Positions 51,731-63,060 of a stretch of 64,000 bases of DNA are shown here, in pieces (position 1 is the stretch's first letter; each line of letters opens with the position of its first letter). The position numbers and the translations under genes were made by a program. The notes beneath the pieces were generated by a model that worked only from the letters and a program-made list of their open reading frames with translations, was not told the origin of the DNA and ran no database searches. The stretch is from RI-153 sp041391225 (GTDB lineage: Bacteria > Chloroflexota > Anaerolineae > Caldilineales > Caldilineaceae): positions 1 to 64,000 of the forward strand of contig JAWKOL010000022.1 of the NCBI GenBank assembly GCA_041391225.1. Reading direction: 5' to 3'.

Positions 51731-53300
51731 GTGGACGCCAATCAACGTTTGAGCAAGCCGACCCTGGCACAGGGCAAAATACGCGCATGGACCAACCCCG
51801 CCGTTGCTGCAGCAACGGCGGGGTTGGCCTTTTCCTCTACATCTTCAGCATGGCGCCGGGGTTGACCTGGGCCAACTTCGGCGCCGACGGCGGCGAGCTA
51901 CTGGCTGCCGCCGTAACCAATGGTGTTCCGCATCCTCCTGGCTATCCACTGTACACATTGCTGCTTCAAGGCTGGCTGGCGCTGTGGGCCTTTCTGCTGC
52001 CCAATAGCGATCTGGCCTGGCGTGGCAACCTTTCAGCGCGACCGCCGCCGCGCTCAGCGCCGGTGTAACAGCGCATCTGGCGTTCCGTTTTCTGGCGCCG
52101 CATCGCGCCTACGCGTGGCTCTACGCCACGCTGGCGGGTGGCCTGTGGAGCGTGGCGCCCATGCTGTGGGGGCAAGCGCTGATCACCGAAGTTTACGCCA
52201 TGCACGCGCTGCTCTTTTCGCTGCTGGCCTGGGCCACCCTCGATCCCGCCCCGTGGACACCCCGACAGCGCGCCCTGCGTCTCGGCATCGTCATCGGCCT
52301 GGGCGTGGCCCACCATTTGACGCTTATTTTGTTGCTGCCCGCCGTCTTCTACTGGCTGTGGCAGGCGCCGGAACGTCCACTGCGCCGGGTGGGCTTCTGG
52401 ATCACACTCGTTGCCGCGGCCACGCCAGGCGCGCTGCTCTACCTGCGTATCCCGTGGGCGGCGATGCAGTCCGCGCCGGTGAACTGGGGGTATGCCACCA
52501 ACTTCGCCGGCTTCTGGTGGTTGGTCAGCGGCGAAGCCTACCGTCCTTATTTGGCAGGGATGGCATTGAGCGATCTGCTGCCGCGATTGAGCCGCTGGGC
52601 TGCGGTGATCACCGAGCAGTGGACGCCTATCGGCTTTGCGCTGGCCATGACAGGCCTCTACGCCTTCGATCAGAGCCGTCCTCGTTGGCGCACCTTTTGC
52701 CTGATCTGGCTGACCCCGGTGAGCCTCTACATGCTGGCCTACAACACAGTAGACAGCCAGATCTACCTGCTCCCGGTGATCTGGCTCTCGGCGCTCTGGA
52801 TCCCCGAAGGCATCGTGTTGATCGGCGAACAGGCGCAGCGTTGGCGTGTCACCGTTTACCCGCTGCTGGCAATTGCTGCTGCCGCCTGCCTGATTTTGAC
52901 AGCGATCCGCTTGCCCGACTACGCTTTGCGGGCAGATGACGAAGCCGAGACCTACCTGGCCGATCTAAACCGCACGCTGACGCCCGGCAGCGTCGTCTTC
53001 AGCAGCGCCGACGCCGAGACCTTTACGCTCTGGTACGGCGCCTACGCCGACGGATCACTTCAGCAGAGCGCGCCTGATCTGATCCTGATCAATGCCGCGC
53101 TCTACCAATTCGGCTGGTATCGCGACCTGCTCATCGACGTCTACCCGCAACTGCCCGGCGTGGAGAGGCGAGACATTGAGACGATCCTGGCAGAAAGTGC
53201 GGCGGAACGACCCGTCTTTTTTACCGAAGTTGTCCATCCGGCGGTACAGGAACACCTGACACCGGACGGCCCCCTTTGGCGCTATTCCGTGCAGCCGTAG
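51731..53300 (+). pseudogene. DUF2723 family membrane protein (frameshifted near N-terminus)
   Basis: DUF2723 proteins are multi-pass membrane proteins related to GT-C-type (O-mannosyl-transferase-like) glycosyltransferases. The best start is GTG 51731, giving MDANQRLSKPTLAQGKIRAW and TNPAVAAATAGLAF; with one T restored in the TTTT run at 51830 this joins LYIFSMAPGLTWANFGADGG, the family signature, then AAAVTNGVPHPPGYPLYTLL. A second missing T near 52031 restores NLFSATAAALSAGVTAHLAF. From 52152 the frame is intact: MLWGQALITEVYAMHALLF, eight or so TM helices and an outer domain (LNRTLTPGSVVFSSADAETF). An alternative short start at 51787 has no ribosome site. It probably glycosylates envelope components built by the adjacent transferase. 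Confidence 0.83.
51792..51827. repeat. Perfect 36-bp palindrome inside the 5' coding region
   Basis: CCAACCCCGCCGTTGCTG and its exact inverse meet without a loop and are followed by CCTTTTCC. It looks like a terminator for the preceding gene yet lies within the proposed coding sequence of the DUF2723 gene, so it may be an attenuator. Confidence 0.9.
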
Positions 53301-53325
53301 TTTTTTAGCGAGGAAACCCTCAAAC

Positions 53326-55265
53326 ATGCTCGCCCATCTTCTCGATTACAACGAATCGCCCAACGCTTCAAGAAAACTGGCGCACGGACAAGCCGCACAG
53401 CCGCCTGTCCATGCCCCGCATCGGCTGAACCGGATGCAGACCATCGTTGTTTTGATTCTGAGCGCCTGCCTGGTGCTGGGCGTTGGCTGGTTCGCCTACA
53501 AAGCGGCGCGCATCGGCATCTACGGCTGGCGCGCCTACCAGAGCGGCATGACGATTCTCTCGACAGCACGCAGCGCCGCGGACAGCACCGATCTGGTCAC
53601 AGTGCAGCCCGAGCTGGTCAAGCTTGCCGCAGCAGTAGACGGGCTGGAGCAACAGTCGCGTCCCTTTGCGCCCTTGTTGCGTTCACTGCGCGGCTGGGCG
53701 CCCTACGGCGCCACCGTCGCCACCGTCCCTGATCTGCTCATCGCCGCGGCCGAGTTGACCGCCATCAGCGCCGACTCTGTTGATCTGGTCGCGCCCGCCC
53801 TCACCGCCGCAGACGGCAACCAACTCGACGCGCTAGTTGCGCAGATCGACGCCAATCCGGCTCGCTTCGCCGCCATGTCCGAACGAGCGGCACGCGCCAA
53901 TGCGGCGCTGCTGGCCATCCCCGCCGATCAGATCCTGCCCGTGCTGGGTGAACCACTGGCGCAGGTGCAGTCGCTTTCGCCGATGATGGCGCCTTCGATG
54001 CAGGCGGCGCAGGCGTTCCCCGATCTGCTGGGGATGCGTAAACCCGTCACCTACCTGATTTTGTTTCAGAACAACCACGAACTGCGTGGCACTGGCGGCT
54101 TCATCAGCGCCGCCGGCGCGCTGACCGTCAGCCGCGGCCAGATCGCCGATCTCGTCACCGAAAACGCATACGATGTCTTCAGCGATACGTTGGAATACGC
54201 CGCCGCCCCCGACGCCATGCAGAAGTACCTAAAGAGCAAGATCCTCGTCTTCCGCGACGCCAACTGGTCGCCCGACCTGCCCACCAGCGGGCGCACGGCG
54301 ATCCAGCTTTACGAACAGGTGCGCGATGCCGAGATCGACGGCGTGGTCACCGTGGATCTCAACGCCGTTGAGCTGATCGTCGACGCGCTGGGCGGCATCG
54401 AAATCGAGGGCGTCGACGAGGTGATCACTGGCGCCAACGTGGTGGACATCATCAAGGAACTGTGGGGCAATCCGCTGGACACCGACGCCACCACCAACAG
54501 CAACTGGAGCGAATGGTACGACTCGCGCAAAGACTTCGTCCCTGTGCTGGCTGGCGCCATGTTGGATCGGCTGGAGACACGCGATTTCAACCTGATGGGC
54601 CTGGTCAGCGCCGGTACCAAAGCATTGGATGAGCGCAGCATTCAGATTTGGCTCGACAACCCACAGGCGATGACACAGTTCTCGGCGATGGGCTGGGACG
54701 GCGCGCTGCACCCGGCGGACGGGGCCGACTACCTGGCGCTGGTAGACACAAACGTGGGCTTCAACAAGGTCAACGCCGTGGTGACGCGTGAGATGCGCTA
54801 CACTGTCACCTGGCCCGAAGACGGCGACGGCCCCGCCCAGGCCACCGCCAAGATCACCTACGCGCATCCTGTCGCTGTCCCCGGCCACGTCTGCGACGAC
54901 ACCCCCGCTACGGCGACACCTACGACGACATGATCGAGCGCTGCTATTTCGACTACGTTCGGCTCTACGTTCCTCGCAACAGCCGCCTGATCAGCGTAGA
55001 CGGCGTGGAAGAAGATTCGATAAGCAGCCGACGTGGCGAAGCGCGCACCCAGGTCTTCACCGGCTACTTCATCATGCGGCCGGGGTCGGTGCGTACCGTC
55101 ACGTTTACGTACGAATTGCCTGAGAACATCACCGAGGAAGGCTACCGGCTCATCGCGCAGCGCCAATCGGGGTCGGGGCCATTGCCGCTGCGCTTGCAGA
55201 TCGGCGACAGCCCCCAGGAGAGGGTGTTCATCGAGGGGAACTGGCTCGACTGGTCGAATGAGTGA
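53326..55265 (+). pseudogene. DUF4012 membrane-anchored protein (one frameshift)
   Basis: A roughly 645-residue protein with an N-terminal cytoplasmic tail, one TM helix (IVVLILSACLVLGVGWFAY) and a large outer part. DUF4012 hallmarks are LILFQNNHELRGTGGFISAA, DANWSPDLPTSGR, VDGVVTVDLNAVE-like (IDGVVTVDLNAVELIVDALG) and the late VGFNKVNAVVTREMRY. The frame shifts near 54910; the remaining 111 codons (54930-55265) continue the same domain (YVRLYVPRNSRLISVDGV, FIMRPGSVRTVTFTYELPE, GDSPQERVFIEGNWLDW). The family is common beside exopolysaccharide genes in Chloroflexota and Actinomycetota; the biochemical role is unknown. It closes the envelope block. Confidence 0.85.
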
Positions 55266-55269
55266 CAAG

Positions 55270-55352
<83 letters not shown>

Positions 55353-55359
55353 TCTTGCG

Positions 55360-56587
55360 CTACGCGCCGAACCGTTTCAGCCGCCCTGCGTGGCTCATCG
55401 CTTGTGGCATGAGGTGGGTGGCGTGGAAGACGCCCATGCTGCCTTGGCCCGCGGCAGTCTCACCGAACTCGGTGACACCGTCGGGGCGGACACGGGTGCT
55501 CCAGAAGAGGGTGGGTACAGGGTGCCAGCTATGGCTGCGCAGCTTGGCCGGTGTGCTGTGATCACCGGTGACCATCAGCACGCCGGGGTTGAGCGCCAGG
55601 ATGCGCGGGATCACAGCGTCCACCTCCTCGATCTCGTGGACTTTGGCGTCGAAGTTGCCGTCTTCACCGTAGCTGTCGGTCTTTTTGATGTGGATGAAGA
55701 AGAAATCGTAGTCGTCCCACACCTGCGCCAGTGCGTCGATCTCGTGCGCGGGGCGATCCCCCTCGAAGTCCACCACCTGCATCCCCACCAGGCTGGCCAC
55801 ACCTTTGTACATCGGATAGACAGCAATCGCCGCCGCCTTCAGCCCGTAGATTTCGGGGAACAGCGGCAGGCCGGGGTCTTTGGCGATGCCGCGCAGATTG
55901 AGGCTGTTGGCGCGCCCCTCGTCGGCGAGGACCTCGCGGGCTTTGTCGGCCCACTGGTTGAGCAGTTCGGCGCTGCGCTTGCCCTCATCGGTGCCGCTCT
56001 CGTCGGTGACAGGCAGCGGCTTCTTGCCAGTCTCCAGTGGATCGGTCTCCGTCAGGCTGCCGCCCAGTCCCGGTCCGCGTAGTACGAAGACGAAGCGGTG
56101 TTCCTTCACCGGTTCTACGAAAATCTCGTACTCGGGGAACATATCGCCGGTGGCGTCTTGTAGCTTCTTGCACAGGCGGATGCACTCGTCGGTGGCGATG
56201 CGGCCAGCGCGGCGGTCGGTGATGTAGCCATCCTTATCGACAGTGGCGAAGTTGCCACGCGCTGCCAAGTCGTTGGCCGTCATGCGGAAGCCGATGCCCA
56301 GCGCTTCCAGCACGCCGCGCCCGATCTCGTAGCGCACCGGATCGTAGCTAAACAGGCTCATGTGGGCCGGTCCACTGCCCGGTTCCACGCCCAGGCGAAT
56401 GGGCACGCTGAGGCCGCTCATGCCTTCGGCGGCCAATTGTCCAGATTGGGCGTCTTGGCCGTCTCCAACTCGGTTTTGCCGCCGACCTGCATGGGCAGGC
56501 CACCGAGGCCGTCCATCACCAGCAGCACAATCTTATCGCCGCCCTGCTGCAGATCGCGCATCAGGTCGAATTCAGTAAAAGCAGACA
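55360..56587 (-). pseudogene. apgM: 2,3-bisphosphoglycerate-independent phosphoglycerate mutase, archaeal type (one frameshift)
   Basis: It interconverts 3- and 2-phosphoglycerate in glycolysis/gluconeogenesis, using two metal ions and a phosphoserine. AAGGAG lies just before the ATG at 56587, giving MSAFTEFDLMRDLQQGGDK. Metal and active-site motifs: IVLLVMDGLGGLP (Asp), EPGSGPAHMSLFSYDP (nucleophilic Ser region), FFFIHIKKTDSYGEDGN and MVTGDHSTPAK. One A is missing in AAA near 56434: restoring it joins TPNLDKLAAEGMSGLSVP, a perfect family sequence. The rest (358 codons) is intact. Since this is a core enzyme, the shift is best read as a sequencing error. Confidence 0.92.
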
Positions 56588-56654
56588 TAACATCTCCTTG
56601 GGGAATAACTGTTGGATCGCTCAAGGGCAGTATAACATTGATGGGGGAAAGGGT

Positions 56655-56716
56655 GATTGGTGATTGGGGCATGGGGCAGAGAGCCAGAGTTCTGCCCCAT
56701 GCCCCAATCACCAATC
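56655..56716. repeat. Inverted repeat with 26-bp perfect arms
   Basis: GATTGGTGATTGGGGCATGG-GGCAGA and its exact inverse are separated by 10 bases. It lies between the apgM promoter region and the terminator of the ATPase gene. Confidence 0.85.
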
Positions 56717-56724
56717 GCCATAAA

Positions 56725-56766
56725 ACAAAAAACGCCGGAGGAGCCATCGCTCCCCGGCGTTTTTCT
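56725..56766 (-). terminator. Bidirectional terminator hairpin
   Basis: AAAAAACGCCGG pairs with CCGGCGTTTTT around a GAGC/GCTC inner stem. It lies 25 bases past the stop of the minus-strand ATPase gene; T tracts occur on both strands. Confidence 0.8.
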
Positions 56767-56790
56767 GGGTTACGTATTACGCATCACGCA

Positions 56791-57897
<1,107 letters not shown>

Positions 57898-58295
57898 TGT
57901 GGATCTTTGCTCCTTTGGAATGGCATCGCACAGGATGCCGCTGTATGCCTGCTCAACCGGCAGAAATTTTCGGTCACCAGGAATGGGGCGAGCAATCACT
58001 CCAGACAAACCTGGTGGGGCGCATTGCCTATACCGCCCAGTTCAGAGGCACATTCGTCATAACAGAGATATTCGTCATAACAGAGATAGGCGAAACAGGT
58101 TGAAACAGAAGATGACTAAAATGTTCGCGACACAGTGGTTTGTGGGTCGGCGCACCTCCCTGACACCCGCTATGCGGTTTTGGTGAGAGTCCAACAACTC
58201 GTGTAGGAAGCGATGCGTCCATTGGGGAAGGGAGCGGACGCAGATGCCATTTGATGGCGGCTAGAGTATAGCACGCAGATTACAGCCCGTGCAAG
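57898..58295. other. Upstream region of the ATPase gene
   Basis: These 398 bases lie between the end of the acyl-CoA dehydrogenase gene and the start of the ATPase gene, both minus strand. The region holds the distant AAAGGAG ribosome site (57910-57916), the tandem repeat at 58053-58088 and otherwise nothing I can name. Confidence 0.45.
58053..58088. promoter_or_regulatory. Tandem 18-bp direct repeat, candidate operator
   Basis: TTCGTCATAACAGAGATA occurs twice back to back, about 155 bases upstream of the ATPase start. An 18-bp period (not a whole helical turn) and exact identity fit either a regulator array or a slippage product. Confidence 0.5.
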
Positions 58296-59519
58296 TCATG
58301 ATCCGAACTCGCCTTTTTCCCGCTGCAACGCGATGCGCCCAAACATGGGGATCGCCTGTTCGTCGACCATTGGATGATACAGCCCGGCGCGCACGTCGCG
58401 ATAGTAGCGTTCCATGGGCAGAGAACGGGACATGCTCGCTCCGCCCACCACGCGCATGGACTGATCCACGGCGCGGATGGCATTGTTGGTGACAGTGACC
58501 TTGGCCGCCATCAGCAACGGGGAAAGCGCCTGGCGGCAGTCGGGCAGCGTGTCCCAGTCGTTGGCGACGTTGTAGAGCATAGAGCGCGCCTGGATCAACG
58601 CCAGTTCGGCTTCGCCCAGCAGCCGTTGGATGCTTTCCAATTCGGCGATGGGTTTGCCCAGGGCGGTGGGGACGCGCTTGTGCGCAAAGTTGGCGGCAAA
58701 GGAAAGCGCGGCCTGCGCCACACCCAGGTAGACGGCGCACACAGTGAGCGTGAACCAGGCGTTGCCCGTGGAAATGGTGGGATCGCTGGCCTTGGGATCG
58801 CTGCGCCCCAGCATCAGATCGGGGGTGACGCGGGCGTCGCGCAGATAGATGTCGTGGCTGCCGGTGGCGCGCATGCCCATTGCGTTCCATGTTTCTTCGA
58901 TCTCGATGTGGTCACCGGCAGGGACGACGAAGCGCGCCACCTGTCCGCTGCCGTCTTGCAGCGCCGCGGGGACGATGAAATAGTCCAGCGCAGGGCTGAG
59001 GCTGGCGAAGTTCTTATGGCCGTTGATCACCCAGGCGATGGGATCGCCCTGGCTGCTGTTAGCCTGAGTGTCACTGGCATAGACAGGGGCGGCGACGGTG
59101 TCGGGCAGGCCGCCGCGTGAGGGACTACCCAGCCGCGGCTCGGTGGCCACGGCGTTGATCAGCGCGCCTCGATCCACCGACTCGCGGCAGAGGCGCACGA
59201 AGAGATCCTCGGGCCAGGAACGCGCTTCGGCCGCGGATCCCATCACCTGCACGTGCATGGTGAAGCTCAGCGCCGTGCTGCCGTCGCCCGTAGCCAGCGT
59301 TTCCATCGCCAGCACGCTTTCCAGCAGATTGGCGCCCCAGCCGCCGAATTCCTCGGGGATCACCAGAGACGGCAAACCGGCCTGGCGCAGATCGTCGTAA
59401 TTTTCAAAAGGAAACCTGCCCGTTTGATCGTACTCAGCCGCCCGCTGTTGGAATCGTTCGGCCAGTTCACGGGCCAGCGCCACAAAATGCCGCTGGCGGT
59501 CGGTGCGTGGGTAGATCAT
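58296..59519 (-). CDS. Acyl-CoA dehydrogenase family protein
   Basis: A 407-residue flavoprotein of the acyl-CoA dehydrogenase fold. AGGAG sits six bases before the ATG that gives MIYPRTDRQRHFVALARELA. N-terminal helical domain: FENYDDLRQAGLPSLVIPEE, FGGWGANLLE. Middle beta domain: ALINAVATEPRLGSPSRGG, WVINGHKNFASLSPALDYFI, WNAMGMRATGSHDIYLRDARV. C-terminal domain: GVAQAALSFAANFAHKRVP, RVVGGASMSRSLPMERYYRD, VRAGLYHP. The usual catalytic Glu is not obvious, and RDVRAGLYHPM resembles the oxidative monooxygenase/desulfurase branch (DszC/HpaH-like), so an acyl-CoA substrate is not certain. It is transcribed alone. Confidence 0.88.
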   Translation of the reverse strand: MIYPRTDRQRHFVALARELAERFQQRAAEYDQTGRFPFENYDDLRQAGLPSLVIPEEFGGWGANLLESVLAMETLATGDGSTALSFTMHVQVMGSAAEARSWPEDLFVRLCRESVDRGALINAVATEPRLGSPSRGGLPDTVAAPVYASDTQANSSQGDPIAWVINGHKNFASLSPALDYFIVPAALQDGSGQVARFVVPAGDHIEIEETWNAMGMRATGSHDIYLRDARVTPDLMLGRSDPKASDPTISTGNAWFTLTVCAVYLGVAQAALSFAANFAHKRVPTALGKPIAELESIQRLLGEAELALIQARSMLYNVANDWDTLPDCRQALSPLLMAAKVTVTNNAIRAVDQSMRVVGGASMSRSLPMERYYRDVRAGLYHPMVDEQAIPMFGRIALQREKGEFGS

Positions 59520-59694
59520 GCGGATCTCCTGGGGAATCATGTGGTGGATTGTCCTCACAAAACGCGTCCATTCTAACACAGGCAATAGGATAGGCGAGAT
59601 CACCATACCGCTAACGCAGCATCGTCCACCTTTTCTTCGTGATCCCCGATCAGTAGTACAATACGCACCCGAAGTGTGTTCAACGGAGGTACAC

Positions 59695-60306
59695 ATGCGA
59701 CGTCTGCGCGAAGTCCAAGCCGCCTATGCTACTGAGTTGGCAGACAGCGATTATCCCCCACAAGGCCAGTGGACCTACGAAGATTATGCCTGCCTGCCTG
59801 ATGACGGCTGGAAATACGAAGTCATGAAAGGAAGGCTGTACATAACGCCTGCGCCTGCTCCGCAGCATCAGCGGGTGATCCTCCGCCTGTCTCAGCAGTT
59901 GACGACGTATGTGGACAAACGGAAGCTAGGCGAAATCTTCATTGCGCCAGTCGACGTAATCTTGCCCAATGCACTGGGCGCACCGGTACAGCCCGACATT
60001 TTCTTGGTCAACGCCGAAGACGCCGAAATTGTCGGCGAAAAGTACGTCGAGGGTGTCCCCGCGTTGGTGGTGGACGTGCTTTCCCCGTCGAATTGGCTTG
60101 ATGATCGGCGAACAAAGCTGGAGATCTACGCCGAAGCGGGCGTCTCTGAGTACTGGATCGTCGATCCTCGAGCGCGGACAGTCGAAGTTTTTACGCTTGC
60201 CGACCAGGGTTACGAGTTGCTCGGCCGCTATGCCGTCGGCGAAGTAGCGTCTTCTCGGCTGCTCGATGGATTTGCGGTGGCGGTGGACGCGATCATTCCA
60301 GCCTGA
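59695..60306 (+). CDS. Uma2 family endonuclease-like protein (first of tandem pair)
   Basis: A 203-residue protein starting at the ATG preceded by GGAGG. Uma2 (DUF820) proteins have a PD-(D/E)XK nuclease fold and are abundant in Chloroflexota and cyanobacteria; the substrate is unknown. Motifs: WTYEDYACLPDDGWKYEVMK, VQPDIFLVNAEDAEIV, VPALVVDVLSPSNWLDDRRT-K-LEIYAEAGVSEYWIVDPR and VEVF. The catalytic Glu position in the second strand is Asp (VVDVLS), which is tolerated in the fold. The downstream gene is a diverged duplicate 10 bases away. Confidence 0.92.
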   Translation: MRRLREVQAAYATELADSDYPPQGQWTYEDYACLPDDGWKYEVMKGRLYITPAPAPQHQRVILRLSQQLTTYVDKRKLGEIFIAPVDVILPNALGAPVQPDIFLVNAEDAEIVGEKYVEGVPALVVDVLSPSNWLDDRRTKLEIYAEAGVSEYWIVDPRARTVEVFTLADQGYELLGRYAVGEVASSRLLDGFAVAVDAIIPA

Positions 60307-60315
60307 GGTGACATC

Positions 60316-60885
60316 ATGGATCGTCTGAGAGAACTGCGCGAAGAATACGTGACGACCACGGAGCGTCCTTGGCCGGAGCCGGGCCAGTGGACCTACGCCG
60401 ACACGCGTCTGCCTGAGGACAACTGGAAATACGAGGTTATCGAAGGAGTGCTGTACATGACGCAAGCGCCGAACACAAAGCATCAGGTGGTGATTGGCAA
60501 CCTTCATTTGCATTCCGGCTCTACTTGCGGCAACAACCTCTGGGCATCGTCCTGACTTCACCCATCGACGTGCGCCTGCCTGGCGACATCGGCGCGCCGG
60601 TTCAACCGGATCTGCTCTTTGTTCTTGACGAGCGGCGCGATATTGTTGGTGAAAAGTACATCAATGGCGCCCGATCTGGTGATCGAGGTGCTTTCCCCGT
60701 CGAATTGGCGAGATGATCGCAACGTGAAGTTCGACGCCTACGCACGGGCAGGCGTCCCCGAATACTGGATCGTCGATCCAATGGGTGAGACGGTGGAAGT
60801 CTTTGTGCTGGACGGCGACGCCTATGCGCTGCTGGGCCACTTCACCGCGGACGACACTGTGCGTTCGCGCGTTTGGACGGCCTGA
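60316..60885 (+). pseudogene. Uma2 family endonuclease-like protein (second copy, frameshifted)
   Basis: A tandem duplicate of the previous gene: MDRLRELREEYVTTTERPWP, WTYADTRLPEDNWKYEVIEG, then after two frame changes (near 60520 and 60665) IGAPVQPDLLFVLDERRDIV, APDLVIEVLSPSNWRDDRNV-K-FDAYARAGVPEYWIVDPMG. Here the active-site residue is the usual Glu (VIEVLS). About 190 residues when corrected, ending a few codons earlier than the first copy. Either sequencing error or one decayed copy; the conserved motifs in all three frames favour error. Confidence 0.85.
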
Positions 60886-60951
60886 GCTTGTCCGCGAGCG
60901 AGGTCTTCGCGACATGATTCTGTTGATAGAAATCGCCGACAAGACAGTGCC

Positions 60952-62146
60952 ATGAAACTGCTGATCATCACCACAAATTTTCCGCGCTGGGACGGTGACC
61001 CGCACTCCCCTGGCTGGTGGAATTGCTCGGTCTACTGCGCGCAGAGGACTGCAGATCGAGATCCTGGCGCCGTCGTACGCCGGGCTGCGCGATCAGGTGA
61101 TCCACGACATGCCGGTGCATCGCTTTCGCTACGCCCGCCCGCTGGGAAACCCTCACCCACGAGGACGGCGCCCTGCCAGATCCGGCGCAACCCGCTCTAC
61201 CTGCTGCTCCTGCCCGTCTACGTGCTGGCGGGGCTGCTGGCGTCGTGGCAGGTGGCACGACGCACCCACTTCGATGTGCTTCATGTCCACTGGCCTGTGC
61301 CGCAAGGACTCTTCGGGCTGGTAGCCCGCGCCGCCCCCGTGGACGGCGCCCGCGTCTGGTAGCAACTTATTACGGCGGGATCTCGTGCTGGCGCAGCGCT
61401 TCGGCGCGGTGACACCCTTTCTGCGCTGGTTCACCCGGCGCTGCGATGATGTAGCAGCGATTTCATCGTACACACGGCGAACTGTCCGTTTGACCGGGGC
61501 GCAGCACGCACGATCCCCTACGGCATTGCGCTGCCGCCAGCGCACGAAACATGGCCCACGCAGCCAGGGAAGATCCTCACGGTGGGGCGGCTGATCCCAC
61601 GCAAGGGCATTCGCTTTCTGGTGGAAGCGATGGATCACCTGCGTAGCCACCCAACCGCACCTCACCATCATCGGCGGTGGGCCGGAACGGGAAGCGCTGG
61701 AAGCCCTGATAACACAACTTCGGCTCGATGACCGCGTCACCTTTGCCGGGCGCGCCTCCGACGAGGAACTGGAAGAGCACTACCGCACCTGCGACGTGTT
61801 CGTGCTGCCCGCCATCGTCGACAGCACCGGCGACACCGAAATGCTGGGCATGGTGCTGCTCGAAGCCATGCGCTACCGTCGGCCCGTGGTGGCGTCCAAC
61901 GTGGGCGGCATCCCCGACATCGTGCAAGACGGCGAAAACGGCCTGCTCGTACCGCAACAGGACGCCACGTCCTTGGCTGCCGCGCTGCGCCGTCTGCTCG
62001 ACGATGCGGCGCTGTCCACAAAGTTGGGTGAGGCAGGGTATGTCTACGCCCGCGATCACTTTGGCTGGCAGGCGATTTTGAACGAAACGAAACAGCTTTA
62101 TGCATACACAGAGATTGGCGATTCGGGGATTGAGCGATTGGCGTAG
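60952..62146 (+). pseudogene. Family-4 glycosyltransferase (several frameshifts)
   Basis: A GT-B glycosyltransferase of about 395 residues in four or more frames. It starts MKLLIITTNFPRWDGDPHSP, followed by LLPVYVLAGLLASWQVARRT and DVLHVHWPVPQGLFGLVARA, then the donor-binding domain: KILTVGRLIPRKGIRFLVEA (frame of 61572), TFAGRASDEELEEHYRTCDV, VLPAIVDSTGDTEMLGMVLL-EAM (EX7E-type motif) and VASNVGGIPDIVQDGENGLL. The last residues (EIGDSGIERLA) are encoded by an intergenic-type repeat, so the natural stop may have been lost. It probably transfers a sugar onto a lipid or polymer along with the following genes. Confidence 0.82.
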
Positions 62147-62190
62147 AAGCCCAGTCGCTCAATCCCCGAATCGCCCAATCCCCAATCTCT
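62111..62190. repeat. Inverted repeat overlapping the glycosyltransferase stop
   Basis: GAGATTGGCGATTCGGGGAT-TGAGCGATTGG pairs with CCAGTCGCTCAATCCCCGAATCGCCCAATC. The stop codon of the glycosyltransferase lies in its loop, so the protein's last ten residues come from the repeat. Confidence 0.85.
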
Positions 62191-62209
62191 CCACACACAA
62201 GGACACACT

Positions 62210-63060
62210 ATGCAATTCATCTTCTCCACCGGATCGCTCTACAGCTACGGCATCGACCGCTGCTTTGAGTTCGCCGAACGCCGGCTTCGACGGCGTGGAA
62301 TTGTTGATCGATCACCGCTGGGATACGCGCCACGCCGACTATGTGAAGCGGTTGGCAAAGCAGTACAAGCAGCCGGTGCGCGCCGTACACAGCCCGTTTA
62401 TCGGCAACCTGCGAGGCTGGGCCACGGACCTGGTGGGCGGGATCAGAAGTCGGTGCAGGTGGCCGAAGAACTGGACGCCGGCGTCGTGATCCTGCACCTG
62501 CCCGAAAACACGAGCTACACCGTGGCCCAACTGGGTGGTCGCCGTCAACTGCTGCCGTTGCCCTGGGTACGCCGTCATGAGCAGTACATTCGCTGGGTAC
62601 AGGAGGGCATGCCCCGCCTCCAGGAGAAGACCGACGTCTTCCTGGCCATCGAGAATATGCCGGCCAAGAAGCGCTTTGGTCGGCGCGTCAATGTGATCCG
62701 GTGGAACGCCCACAACCGCGCCAGCCTCATGGACATCACCCGTTTCCCCACATCACAATGGACACCACCCACCTAGGGACATGGGGCCTGGACCCCGCCG
62801 AGGTCTTCTTCCGCTGGCGTGAGCGGGTGAAGCACGTTCACCTGAGCAATTTTGATGGGAAAGAACACCGCCGCCCCGAAGACGGTCACCTGCACCTGGA
62901 TCGGCTGCTGGCGCGCATGGCTCAGTGGGGATACCAGCACACCGTCTCGTTGGAATTGCACCCGGACGCTCTGTCCGCAGGCAGCGATGACGACCGCATT
63001 GTGTCGCTGCTGAAGACGAGCCTGGATCACTGCCGCAAGTGGGCGAAGGCGCATGTCTAG
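62210..63060 (+). pseudogene. Sugar phosphate isomerase/epimerase-like TIM-barrel protein (frameshifted)
   Basis: A xylose-isomerase-like/AP-endonuclease-2-type TIM barrel of about 285 residues. It starts MQFIFSTGSLYSYGIDRCFE after a weak ribosome site; frame changes near 62280, 62440 and 62745 split it. Conserved metal-site elements are spread over the frames: GFDGVELLIDHRWDTR, VRAVHSPF, VVILHLPENTSY, VFLAIENMPAKKRFG, ITMDTTHLGTWG, VKHVHLSNFDG, and TVSLELHPDAL. The fold normally binds Zn/Mn through His/Glu/Asp from these strands. Substrate unknown. It overlaps the next gene by 8 bases, so the two are coupled. Confidence 0.83.

Noticed and set aside
58100..58290. Possible small RNA or tRNA in the gap before the ATPase gene
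   Set aside because: No cloverleaf, conserved T-loop or intrinsic terminator could be found.
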